Of a DNA stretch of 12,941 bases, positions 1-7,548 are shown one piece after another. This DNA comes from Pavlovales sp. CCMP2436 (lineage: Eukaryota > Haptophyta > Pavlovophyceae > Pavlovales): NCBI GenBank assembly GCA_026770615.1, contig MU631413.1, forward strand, positions 235,775 to 248,715, in the 5' to 3' direction. The notes below the pieces were generated by a model that was given only the letters and a program-made list of their open reading frames with translations, had not been told where the DNA came from and made no database searches. Position 1 is the first letter of the stretch; each line of letters opens with the position of its first letter. Both the position numbers and the translations under genes were made by a program.

Positions 1-1103
1 GAGAACTCACTCAGTTTCCCGGTAGAGGATAGCGACGACTTCTGGGAGAAGATGCACGAGTACCTCGCGGCTCCAACGACGGACGATTCCACCGGCGCTG
101 GCTACGACTACGTGCGCCGCAAGCTCACCAAGATGGGCCACGCGGGCAGCAAGCGCATGTACTTTTTGATCTCATCAGTGGAGACGACCTTCAACCCGGG
201 CCTCTTCTACGCCGTGCCCACCGTGCGCCCGTCGCATGCGGCTGCCAACGCCTTCGAGACCGAGCGCAACGCGGACAAGCCCGATGGAGCCACTGACTTC
301 TTCGTCACGACCAGTTCGGGCCTCTTCACGTCCATGCGCATGCAGCAGGCCTACATCTCCTCCACGTTTAGCGGCGTGCTGATGGCGCTCGGGCTCGCGC
401 TCGGGTCTCTTGTGCTCTTTATCGGCAACCTCGTGACCGCCTTTCTCGCCTTCTTGTCGATCTGCAGCGTCGTGTGCTGCACGCTCGGGCTGATGGTGAT
501 GCTCGGCTGGCAGATCGGCCCTATCGAGGCCATCTGCGCGACAATCGTCGTCGGGTTCAGCGTGGATTACATCGTGCACTACGCGCTCTCCTACACGGAG
601 GCACCCGAGCACACGCGCGTCGGGCGCCTCACGCGCGCGCTCGTGGACGTAGGCATCAGCGTGCTCAGCGGCGCGATCACGACCATGGGCGCATCGGCCT
701 TCCTCCTCGCCACGCACGTCCAATTCCTCTTCAAATTTGGTGTGTGGGCTCGTGAGCAACAGCATCGTCCAGTCAGTGCCCCAGTGTTGCCCCAGTCAGT
801 GCCCCCTTCCCTCCCCCCTCTCGCCCTGCACCGCCAACACTGATTGACTCTCTCTCTCTCTTTCTCTCTCCCCCCCCTCCCCCCCCACACACAGGCGTCT
901 TTATGCTGGGGACTGTCGCCTTCTCCATCCTTGCGGCCAACTTCCTCTTCGCCTCGCTTATGGCGATCCTCGGGCCGGAGGGGGACTTTGGCTCCCTGTC
1001 CGCGTCCCTGCGCCGCGCCCGCAACTGCCACAAGCCGGTGGAGGAAGGCGCGCTGGTCGGCGCTCGAGCGTCCGGCTCATTAGGCCACTGCGCCACAAGC
1101 TGA
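1..1103 (+). CDS. Patched/Dispatched-like (RND superfamily) membrane protein, C-terminal part, two exons
   Basis: The frame is open from base 1, so the gene enters from the left; the visible part is join(1-739, 895-1103), 315 residues ending in TGA. From about residue 120 there is a run of hydrophobic segments (roughly 122-142, 145-167, 172-195, 218-238, 248-270), the pattern of the C-terminal permease half of Patched, Dispatched and related RND transporters. The segment VGFSVDYIVHYA (about 184-195) matches the family's conserved acidic transmembrane helix (GxSVDYxxH), where the Asp is thought to relay ions. The second exon restores FGVFMLG and a last hydrophobic helix, then a short polar tail. 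Known family members export or sense sterols and lipidated proteins; the substrate here cannot be told. This is the only clearly host-type gene in the window. The antisense frame across it is a GC-composition shadow. Confidence 0.85.
740..894 (+). other. GT-AG intron in the Patched-like gene
   Basis: The donor is TTTG|GTGTGT and the acceptor is CACACACAG|GCGTC, preceded by a long pyrimidine tract (about 849-886). Splicing joins Phe-Gly to Val-Phe-Met-Leu-Gly in phase 1 and removes 155 bases. Without splicing, the protein would leave the conserved helix and run into a low-complexity tail ending at 843. A canonical spliceosomal intron shows that the left edge is nuclear eukaryotic DNA. Confidence 0.85.
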
Positions 1104-1236
1104 GGTAAACCCTCCTATGTATGCCTGAGGCAGCCCACAAGCCCTACGCCTGATGAAACCCCGCTCGCCCAAGGCAGCACCATCTCACCACCAGTCGTCA
1201 CGACACTTGAATGCACAGAATTGCAGTTATGTGATA

Positions 1237-1376
1237 TTTCGGCTTCCTCATCATCCACCACTTCAACCAGCTCCCCACTTCGGCGTAGCGCGTAGGAGCC
1301 TGCGTCGGAGCGCTAAGATCAGCCTGACTTGAACTTGAAACGTACCATCAGCCCAAGCCCCCCTACATTAATATAT
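1237..1376 (+). repeat. Dispersed repeat P, copy 1
   Basis: About 140 bases beginning TTTCGGCTTCCTCATCAT and ending in CATTAATATAT. It is nearly identical to 1431-1570, 194 bases downstream. Its second half is also found at 9838-9930. The conserved core is GCGTAGGAGCCTGCGTCGGA followed by a segment rich in GACTTGAAC. No coding frame is kept between copies. Bases 1104-1236 before it, the likely 3' untranslated region of the Patched-like gene, hold nothing I recognise. Confidence 0.85.
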
Positions 1377-1430
1377 TTGCTCGCGCACTGTCGGGTGGCC
1401 CCGCGTTGCGCAGCGACGCCAGCGCTTTGT

Positions 1431-1570
1431 TTTCGGCTTCCTCATCATCTACCACTTCTACCAGCTCCCCACTTCGGCGTAGCGCGTAGGAGCCTGCGTC
1501 GGAGCGCTAAGATCAGCCTGACTTGAACTTGAAACGTACCGCCAGCCCGAACCCCCCTATATTAATATAT
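1431..1570 (+). repeat. Dispersed repeat P, copy 2
   Basis: Second copy in the same orientation as copy 1, differing at only a few positions. The 54 bases between the copies are not shared. The end TATTAATATAT is close to the end of copies 1 and 3, so the right boundary of the unit is probably real. Confidence 0.85.
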
Positions 1571-2140
1571 CTTAAAAACATATGTACTTTCACATATGCC
1601 ATACATACTAGCGGCGGCTCAGCATGATTCCACAGGTGGTTTTCACTTGAAACTTGGTCCGCATCAGACATCAGTCCTGGCAGCAGGGGTGGTAGAGGTG
1701 AAGTTGGTGACGAAGTCGTAGCAGATGCCGCAGGCTCCCCCCGCCCATGTACAATATGCCAGCTCGTTGGCGTGTTGTCGTACTTCAGCTATGAGCCTAT
1801 GGGCCGCTCGGGAGGGTCAGACACTTAATAGCGAAGCGTCTATAATAGCTAAGTTTCTTCAATACTGTCGAAATCTGATTTACTGGCGCGAATCTGCACT
1901 GTGCCACATTTGTCTGTTTTTATGTGCTACAGGTGCGGCATGTGCGCAGGCGAGCTGCATTTTGAAACGAGCGCGACGCAGCAGCGGCCGGTCAGCGCGT
2001 CAGTCAGAGAGTCGTTGACTATCGTGTGTCTGATCAGCATTAGCGGTGGGGACGGTATTCGTATGCTCTGCAAAGGCCCTTGATCCGAGTGTTTTCTCAA
2101 CACTTGGGTCCGGTACGGAGACCTGTCGTCAGGGGATGGA
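1571..2140. other. Gene-poor spacer
   Basis: No convincing gene. On the plus strand, short open frames at 1725-2018 and 1901-2083 overlap in different frames and have no recognisable domain. On the minus strand, bases 1816-1664 are open for 50 codons and encode a Cys-rich stretch (CTWAGGACGICYDF). It has no Met and starts just after a stop, so at most it is a relic exon. Confidence 0.5.
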
Positions 2141-2302
2141 CGTATTTTTAGATATTAATTCCGCACACTGCCACTGGTGAGATACAGGGGGGGGAACTTT
2201 AACAAACACGGATGGTGTGCAACGTATTTTTAGATATTAATTCCGCACACTGCCACTGGTGAGATACAGGGGGGGAAACTTTAACAAACACGGATGGTGT
2301 GC
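2141..2302 (+). repeat. 82-bp tandem duplication
   Basis: Two near-perfect head-to-tail copies (2141-2222 and 2223-2302) start CGTATTTTTAGATATTAATT and end GGATGGTGTGC. They differ mainly in the split of the G/A run in the middle (8 G then AA, versus 7 G then AAA). Each copy holds a 6-base inverted pair, GCACAC and GTGTGC, about 45 bases apart. The low divergence points to a recent duplication. Confidence 0.9.
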
Positions 2303-2414
2303 CTCTTGTGTAACCTCGAGCAGCTGCAGTCGGCCGAACGCAAGGTCGACGCGCGCGATGACGTCCGGCGTGATAACACGGAGCCTGTGCGGCTGGCCAG
2401 TCAGCGATATGTAT

Positions 2415-2501
2415 TACTGATACGGATTCAAGCTGGCGTCTGACTGCTCTGAATGTTGTACTGGCGGTCTATTGAGCCCTGCGTCGCCCATTGCCTGCTG
2501 C
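2415..2501 (+). repeat. Dispersed repeat R, short copy
   Basis: This stretch starts TACTGATACGGATTCAAGCT and ends in GCCCATTGCCTGCTGC. It matches the first ~85 bases of the longer R copies at 11638-11809 and 11810-11927 and the inverted copies at 12449-12618 and 6244-6306. It has a few substitutions and a small insertion near the middle. It runs directly into an (AT)n tract, so its right boundary is uncertain. Confidence 0.8.
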
Positions 2502-2604
2502 AATATATATATATGTGTATATATATATATATATATCTATGTGTGTGTGTATATATATATTGCTCTCCGAAAACCGACATCTTATTATATAGCGTAGATT
2601 TTTT

Positions 2605-2645
<41 letters not shown>

Positions 2646-2690
2646 GTGTACGCTAACCTTATGCTATATACAGATACCCCCCCCCCCCTT
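2502..2690. repeat. Cluster of AT/GT, CT and poly-C microsatellites
   Basis: (AT)n with GT interruptions fills about 2502-2559, (CT)n joined to (AT)n fills about 2603-2645, and a C10 run lies near 2677. The open frames read across this stretch, on both strands, are microsatellite products with strings of Ile-Tyr, Ser-Leu or Glu-Arg. Confidence 0.9.
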
Positions 2691-2838
2691 AGAACGACGG
2701 CGACCCCTATGCGATGGCCCGGGTTTGTCGTCTGGAAAGGGAAAGTAGACGCGCTTGTCACATAAAAATAATGCTTAAAATTACATACAAACAATGCATC
2801 GTCACACATTCTTTCCCTATTTGGCGTCCATCACATCC

Positions 2839-2935
2839 TAACTAACCCTAGCCGTTACGCCCTTACCCTAGCCGTTACGCCCTAACCCTAGCCGTTACGC
2901 CCTAACCCTAGTTCGTTACGCCCTAGCCCTAACCG
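2839..2935 (+). repeat. Interstitial telomere-like satellite, 20-bp unit
   Basis: About four to five copies of a 20-base unit made of CCCTAACCCTA joined to GCCGTTACG. The CCCTAA part is the complement of the TTAGGG telomere repeat common in algae and many other eukaryotes. The GCCGTTACG spacer breaks it, so this is not a plain telomere tract. The last copy degenerates into repeat X, and a weaker echo lies near 3715-3770. Confidence 0.8.
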
Positions 2936-3302
2936 TTTATGGTCCTATATGTAATGCTACTTCCTTAGGAGTAATGTAGGTTAGTTACTTTACTAGCATG
3001 TATGATGAAACACTACCCGGATTAGTTTCTGAAAAAAAGTGGAAAGAGGAAAGGCGTGCTGACATACAAACAATGCTTAAATTACATACAAACAATTCAG
3101 CGTCACGACTTCTTTCGAAATGGGGGAAAGGCTGGATGACATACGAATAATCGGTTTGTAATTACCGGATAGTTTGTTTAAAAAAACTGATAACTGATTT
3201 GGCCTATACCGACCTATAATCGGCCTAGAATCGTTCTATAATATTTCCGAGAATCGTCCTGAGAAATAACTGATACGGCTCACAAGCAATAACTGATACG
3301 GC
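2911..3302 (+). repeat. Subtelomere-like repeat X, copy 1
   Basis: AT-rich unit of about 400 bases. It begins GTTCGTTACG and carries the signatures AATGCTTAAATTACATACAA, GTTTGTAATTACCGGA and a doubled AACTGATACGG at its end. The same order of signatures recurs at 3358-3576 (partial), 3734-4145 (full) and 4651-4814 (right part). No reading frame is conserved. Confidence 0.8.
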
Positions 3303-3357
3303 TATAGAATTTAATTATGATTTTAATGAAGGTTGGGTATGCGAATGGCGGCCTCTG

Positions 3358-3576
3358 AGGCATGTAGGATGAAACACTATCCGGATTTGTTTCTGAGAAA
3401 AAGTGGAAAGTGGCGAGGCGTGATGACATACTAACAATGCTTAAATTACATACAAACAATTTAGCGTCACGACTTCTTTCGAAAAGGCGAAAAGGCTTGA
3501 TGGCATACTACCAATCGACCTGGTTTGTAATTACCGGATAGTTTCTCACTGAAAATTGAAAACTGAAACGGCCTAG
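3358..3576 (+). repeat. Repeat X, copy 2 (partial)
   Basis: It starts with the ATGAAACACTATCCGGAT segment and keeps the AATGCTTAAATTACATACAA and GTAATTACCGGATAGTTT signatures. The copy is lost after the GGCCTAG motif and is followed by an AT-rich stretch (3577-3640) holding the doubled TTTAATTA. A similar TTTAATTATG also follows copy 1. Confidence 0.75.
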
Positions 3577-3733
3577 TTAATTTAATTAAATCGCAATTAG
3601 CTATTGAATTTAATTATGAATTCTTGAAACGGCCTAGACCATGGTCATCTTTTTGCCCAGTTCCCAATCGTCATGTTCATCTCGGATGCGTCACAGACGT
3701 GTTTCTTCGCGTGCCCGTTACGCCCTACTGCTC

Positions 3734-4145
3734 GTTCGTTACGAACTAACCCTAACTGTTCCTACCCCTATTTGTAATGCTACTTACTTAGAATCAATGC
3801 AGGTTAGTTACTTTACTAGTAGGTATGAGGTTAGTTAGTATGGTAGGCAGAAACGCTATACAGATTTGTTTCTGCGTGGAAGTGGAGAAGTGGAGAGGCG
3901 TGATGACATACTAACAATGCTTAAATTACATACAAACAATTCAGCGTCACGACTTCTTTCGAAAAGATGGAGAGACTTGACGACACTGGACGGCCTGGTT
4001 TGTAATTACCGGATAGTTTGTTTAAAAAAACTGAGAACTGATTTGGCCTAGACCGACCTATCATCGGCCTAGAATCGTCCTATAATCTTCATGAGAATCG
4101 ACCTGAATAATAACTGATACGGCTCATAAGCAATAACTGATACGG
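3734..4145 (+). repeat. Repeat X, copy 3 (full)
   Basis: Full-length copy, 823 bases downstream of copy 1, ending in the doubled AACTGATACGG. The pseudogene stop codon at 4146-4148 follows at once. X therefore sits directly 3' of that gene, as a 3' untranslated region or element tail would. Short open frames here (3641-3838, 3866-4051) have no recognisable content. Confidence 0.8.
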
Positions 4146-4650
4146 TTAGAGACGCATGGACGCCTTGCGGATCCAATCGCCAATCGTCATCCCATGTCCT
4201 CGGCGTCGCGGACAGTGTTCGTCTCGAGCGTGTAGATGGATCACGGCGTGTACTGGTCGCGGCGGAACGCCTTGGGCGAGCGCGCAAATGGAGCGCGAAT
4301 GACACGCGTCTTGGAAGATGAGTCGTCCAACGCCAACTACGAATCGAGGTTGAGATGGATCCTTTGAGCCACTCGGCGCACTGCTCGCGCATGTCAGTCA
4401 GCTGCATTCCGCCCACGTCGTGGTCGATGAACACGTGCGCGCGGTTCCCGCCACGTGAGTCTGACAGGTGGAGACCTCGTAGTTGTACTTCTGGCCGATC
4501 TTCTCGATGAGTACCAACATGGCGTTCTTGTCAAGCACGGTAGCGCTGCCTTCCACGTGGTCGATCTCGAGATGCGCCTTGAGCATTAAACCGGGAAACA
4601 TCTGCGTCACGTAGGTGCATGGTGTACTCGATTTGGTTCCCGCGGACGTG
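4146..4650 (-). pseudogene. Decayed pseudogene of an unrecognised protein
   Basis: Protein-like segments on the minus strand lie in three different frames: about 4650-4440 (including LEIDHVEGSATVLDKNAM), about 4434-4330 (VFIDHDVGGMQLTDMREQ), about 4327-4195 (FARSPKAFRRDQYTP), then back to the first frame to end MTIGDWIRKASMRL-stop at 4146. An in-frame TGA lies at 4241-4243. At least three frameshifts and one stop mean it cannot be expressed whole. The C-terminal part is confirmed as former coding sequence because its duplicate at 4815-4921 keeps one frame with conservative changes. I do not recognise the family. Its position beside repeat X suggests it belongs to the X element rather than to the neighbouring viral genes. 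Confidence 0.6.
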
Positions 4651-4814
4651 GACACTGGACGGCCTGGTTTGTAATTACCGGACTGTTTGTTGCTGAAAAC
4701 TGATAACTGATTTGACCTAGCCCGGCTTAGAATCTGCCTATAATCGTCCTATAATCTTCATGAGAATCGACCTGAGAAATAACTGATACGGCTCATAAGT
4801 AATAACTGATACGG
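4651..4814 (+). repeat. Repeat X, copy 4 (right part), in a 669-bp tandem duplication
   Basis: The sequence from GACACTGGACGGCCTGGTTT (4651) onward matches copy 3 from 3982. The offset is exactly 669 bases, and the match continues into the pseudogene tail. So the block X plus gene was duplicated in tandem and the second copy was cut near 4921. Confidence 0.8.
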
Positions 4815-4921
4815 TTAGAGACGCATGGACGCCTTGTGGACCCAGTCGCCGATCGTCATCCCCGTGTCCTCGGCGTCACGGACGCGGTTCGTCTCGGGCG
4901 TGCAGACGATCCACGGTGTGC
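4815..4921 (-). pseudogene. Duplicated C-terminal fragment of the 4146-4650 pseudogene
   Basis: Minus-strand frame of 34 codons ending DWVHKASMRL-stop, colinear with the pseudogene tail at offset 669. It lacks the frameshift and stop seen in the other copy: it reads TPWIVCTPETN where that copy reads TP-stop. It is the better guide to the original protein. Upstream of 4921 the similarity ends abruptly, about 50 bases before the helicase stop codon. Confidence 0.65.
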
Positions 4922-4974
4922 AACGTCACTACTTCTCTTTCATAAGCGGACAGACAAAGAGTAATTATGCATGA

Positions 4975-6234
4975 TTAGTACTCGTCATCCATGATCGCAA
5001 ATGCATTTATCGAGCAGTTCTCGATAAACGCGCTTTTAGGGACCGACTGTCCGTTCTTGAATCTGTTGCTTTGGGCTATCTCGAGCATGCTGGTGTAGAC
5101 CTTCATGTCTTTGGCCGAAACGATATTTTGGAATTCCTTTCGGAACTGCACGAGCTTCGGGTCGTATTCATGCAGCTTACAGAAGCGAATCTTGTGCTCC
5201 CGCAGAGACGCCATCGATGCATACTGTCCAGGACTGTGTACCAGGACCTCGGCTACAAAGTGGACGAGCGGGTCGTTGTCTTGCTGGACCTTGGAACCCA
5301 CCTCGGCGCGGCGAGGGTAGTACTTGGTTAGGATGTTGGGCATGATGCCGTCCTGTGTGTTGCGCACCGCGAGCCGGCGGTAGGCCTTGCTGCAGCGCTG
5401 GAGGACCTGAACCTGTACGGCAGGATCCCGCAGCTCGCCGGCTAGACTACTGTTGCACAGTGCCGGTTTTTTTGAAAAATTAAAGTAGACGACGCGACGC
5501 GTCATCTGAACCTGATCGTCCTGCCAGTTGGGAACCACATTGGCCACGAGCATAAAGGGCGCGACCCATTGCACTGTCCGACGGCCCCCGTATTTAATGT
5601 TGATCTCGACGCGCTCACCGTTGATAATCTTGTGCAGGTCGGTCTGGGGCAGGTTGGACATTCGCTCCTTGTCCACGTCTGCGGCAATGACGACGCTCGA
5701 GTTCACGAGCGACTCGAATGGGAAGTTTTTCTCGATCGTGTTGCTAATGTAGCCCATCTGCTCGGGCGAGTACCCTGCATTGATAACCGCGTCCGTGACT
5801 GTCGTTTTGCCCGAACCACCCACGCCGATAAGCATGAGGCATGCTTGCCAATTATCAAAGCGCCCGACTGGAAATAGCAGACGGCCTAGCATGCCAAGCA
5901 ACAATTCCTCCTTGGCAGAGTCCCACTCTTGCATACGGACGATGGAGTCGAGCTGTGGCGTGGGGTGCATAGTACCAGGCAGGAGCCACGCGGGGTCAAA
6001 GTCCATTTCAAAGCGTTTTTTTGCACAGGCATTTAGTGTGCAAACATATTCGTTGAACGTAGTGAACGTCGACTCGTATAGATTCAATACCCCATTGGCG
6101 AACACGTACTCACCCGAGTAAGGGGGTACGTTCGGAAACTTTGCATTGCCATGGATGGCGGCGGCAATGCCGACTACGTTACATGCGGCGCGTCTCACGT
6201 ATGATTGTATCTCCGACCCGGGACCACCCATCAT
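4975..6234 (-). CDS. Superfamily 3 helicase (D5-like, viral type), ATPase and C-terminal domains
   Basis: 419 codons. Residues 45-135 form a D5-N-like region with PTPQLDSIVRMQEWD and LGRLLFPVGRFDNWQ, typical of algal large DNA viruses and Polinton-like elements. Walker A is GVGGSGKTT (137-145), Walker B is VVIAADVD (181-188), the sensor-1 Asn is in VANVVPNW (229-237) and the arginine finger is in TRRVVYFNF (245-253). Residues 305-412 form a C-terminal domain shared with the paralogue at 7549-8331. Such proteins unwind DNA at viral replication forks as hexamers. The start at 6234 (MetMet) is probably not the original: it lies next to a 74-bp insertion, and the true N-terminus is the separate ORF at 6285-6575. 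If expressed as it stands, the product has a complete ATPase core. No frameshift or stop disturbs the core, so decay is recent or selection continues. Confidence 0.88.
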   Translation of the reverse strand: MMGGPGSEIQSYVRRAACNVVGIAAAIHGNAKFPNVPPYSGEYVFANGVLNLYESTFTTFNEYVCTLNACAKKRFEMDFDPAWLLPGTMHPTPQLDSIVRMQEWDSAKEELLLGMLGRLLFPVGRFDNWQACLMLIGVGGSGKTTVTDAVINAGYSPEQMGYISNTIEKNFPFESLVNSSVVIAADVDKERMSNLPQTDLHKIINGERVEINIKYGGRRTVQWVAPFMLVANVVPNWQDDQVQMTRRVVYFNFSKKPALCNSSLAGELRDPAVQVQVLQRCSKAYRRLAVRNTQDGIMPNILTKYYPRRAEVGSKVQQDNDPLVHFVAEVLVHSPGQYASMASLREHKIRFCKLHEYDPKLVQFRKEFQNIVSAKDMKVYTSMLEIAQSNRFKNGQSVPKSAFIENCSINAFAIMDDEY

Positions 6235-6243
6235 ATAAACCGT

Positions 6244-6306
6244 CGCAGCGCTCAGACCAGCACAACATTCAGAACAGTCAGACGTCAGCTTGAATCCCTA
6301 TCAGTA
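6244..6306 (-). mobile_element. 63-bp repeat R insertion with 11-bp target-site duplication, splitting the helicase gene
   Basis: ATATAAACCGT occurs at 6233-6243 and again at 6307-6317, and the 63 bases between them match the end of dispersed repeat R. Read on the minus strand, the insert starts TACTGATAGGGATTCAAGCT and ends GTCTGAGCGCTGCG. Taking out one duplication plus insert (74 bases) fuses the ORFs at 6575-6285 and 6234-4975 in one frame of 508 residues. The junction then reads NTVYMMGGPGSEIQSY, which aligns with NAVYMMDAIQSY in the paralogue. The insert has no clear terminal inverted repeats, so the mobilising machinery is unknown. Confidence 0.85.
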
Positions 6307-6575
6307 ATATAAACCGTATTCGTGAGCGGCACCGCTGTGTCACTTCCGCCATAGTTTTCCCACAATTGAGTGACCATTTCTCCTTGGCGCACGCGCTGCA
6401 TCACTAGCGTAGCGCGAGGTAGATTGCCTCGGATTAGCGCTAGGTCATTGTCTTCGAAGAGAGACGCGATTAGCTTGACCGACCGCGCGAATTCAGTCGT
6501 CCTTTTCCTCTTCATAGCCGGCTCATCGTCCATTGAGGCAAAGTCGTCTCTATTGACAGACGACCGCGAGGACAT
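6285..6575 (-). CDS. Severed N-terminal domain of the SF3 helicase
   Basis: 96 codons. Residues 1-90 align with the first ~80 residues of the paralogue at 7549-8331: shared KRK near the start, FAR, ALxxGN, VMQRV, WExYGG and LxNxVY. The last residues (ITDRDSS) and the stop codon come from the repeat insertion, not from the original gene. This is therefore a truncated domain, formerly continuous with the ATPase 3' of it. The domain has a basic N-terminus and no recognised catalytic motif; its fusion to an SF3 ATPase suggests a role in DNA binding or oligomerisation (inference). It may still be translated as a short protein. Confidence 0.8.
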   Translation of the reverse strand: MSSRSSVNRDDFASMDDEPAMKRKRTTEFARSVKLIASLFEDNDLALIRGNLPRATLVMQRVRQGEMVTQLWENYGGSDTAVPLTNTVYITDRDSS

Positions 6576-6580
6576 AATAC

Positions 6581-6600
6581 AATCGTATTACAATACGATT
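6581..6600. promoter_or_regulatory. 8-bp perfect inverted repeat just upstream of the helicase start
   Basis: AATCGTAT-TACA-ATACGATT has 8-base arms and a 4-base loop. It lies 5 bases before the ATG at 6575 on the minus strand. It could be an operator or a hairpin in the 5' leader. The related AATACGATT recurs near 9931-9940. Bases 6601-6705 are AT-rich with no gene. Confidence 0.4.
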
Positions 6601-6705
6601 CAAATACGAGAGTACCACTGCCTACACTCTACAGACACACATTTTGACGTCAAGTTGATGCTAGTTATAGTTCAAACAATCTATTTATAACAAGCGACGC
6701 TTCAT

Positions 6706-7523
6706 TTATTTTCCCCTTGCGCGCTTGATCGCGCGCGAGAAGGCCGTGTACGGGCATGCCGGTGCCATGTAGGGCACGTCTGCCAGCCCCGCCTCGCGCA
6801 CGCGCGAGTCGTCCCTGTAGAAAAGGAATTCCTCCACAAGGTGCGCGTCGGGTACCATGCAGAGATGGTAGCGCAGGCGTGCCTCCACGAGGCCCAGCCG
6901 CTTGAGCCAGGCCGCCTCGCGCGCGAGCGTAAGCACTCCGCGCTTGAGCGCAAAGCACGATGGATGCACTGCACCTTGCTTATCCACGAATCGGTCGGGA
7001 TTGAAGCGGAGGAAGACGACCGGTCGCCCGCCGAACGAGTCTGATATGCGCCAGGCACGCTGTTGCCGGCACTCGGGTAGCTCCCGCTCGTGCTTGTTCT
7101 CGTCGCACTCGAGAATGACCACATGCGAGAGCACGTCGATACAGAAATCGGGGCGCTCATTGCCACACCCCCCCTAGACTACCTGGTTGTGCCGCATGCT
7201 CGGGTACGAGGGCGCGTCGGCCATGAACGCCTCGAGCCAGGCGAGCAACGCGCTTCCTTGATCTGCAAATCGCGCCTCATAGGCGCCTTTGGGTGCGTCA
7301 CGGCGTAACAGACCGCACACATCGAGCCTTCCCCGTAGCCCGCGTTTGCAGTCGCATGCTGGCAGTGCGCGCATTGTTTGTGCGTGACACCGACCATCAT
7401 CGGGTCGTGCGCGGCGCACGCCTGACAAAATGCTGCCTTTGCGCCCTCGCGCGCGTAGCTCAGGTGCTTGCGCTGCGCCAGGGGCTTGGCCTCGCAGTCC
7501 GCGCCGATGCAAATGGAGGGCAT
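6706..7523 (-). pseudogene. Zinc-finger plus PD-(D/E)XK-like nuclease gene, broken
   Basis: The start chosen is ATG at 7523 (MPSICIGADC), 25 bases after the stop of the upstream gene. The N-terminal ~75 residues are Cys/His-rich: C-x4-C, FCQAC, HKQCAHC, MCAVC. This resembles the EsV-1-7 cysteine-rich modules known from brown algae and algal viruses, though the spacing is not canonical. A one-base shift near 7285-7300 moves the frame. The next segment (LLAWLEAF to RHNQVV) meets an in-frame TAG at 7174-7176, then continues in the same frame as GGCGNERPDF. The following ILECDENKH and VFLRFNPDRF give a PD...ExDENKH arrangement that I compare with the nuclease-like C-terminus seen in related algal and viral proteins. 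The C-terminal half is otherwise open to 6706. One frameshift and one stop suggest recent decay. The nuclease reading is inference from motif layout. Confidence 0.6.
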
Positions 7524-7548
7524 CGTGGACGGAACGAGCAGAAGAGAT

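Noticed and set aside
175..765. Long antisense open frame over the Patched-like exon
   Set aside because: It is Arg/Glu/His-rich, a usual by-product of GC-rich third positions, while the sense frame has conserved membrane motifs.
1664..1816. Minus-strand Cys-rich 50-codon open stretch
   Set aside because: It has no start codon and a stop at each end, with no family match I can name. Kept only as a note on the spacer.
2453..2809. Open frames on both strands across the AT/CT microsatellites
   Set aside because: The products are pure dinucleotide-repeat translations.
2839..4145. CRISPR-like array from the repeated units
   Set aside because: The units are telomere-like satellite and long AT-rich repeats without regular unique spacers, in eukaryotic DNA.
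6233..6317. The helicase insertion as an intron (introner-like element)
   Set aside because: A GT lies in the duplicated flank, but no AG falls where splicing would rejoin the helicase frame; the AG sites present give the wrong frame.
6702..7166. Ser/Arg-rich minus-strand frame overlapping the nuclease-like segment
   Set aside because: It is a shadow of the frame that carries RPDF, ECDENKH and RFNPD motifs.
7168..7176. A second frameshift at the homopolymer in the nuclease-like gene
   Set aside because: Counting the run as seven bases shows the same frame on both sides; the lesion is an in-frame TAG only.
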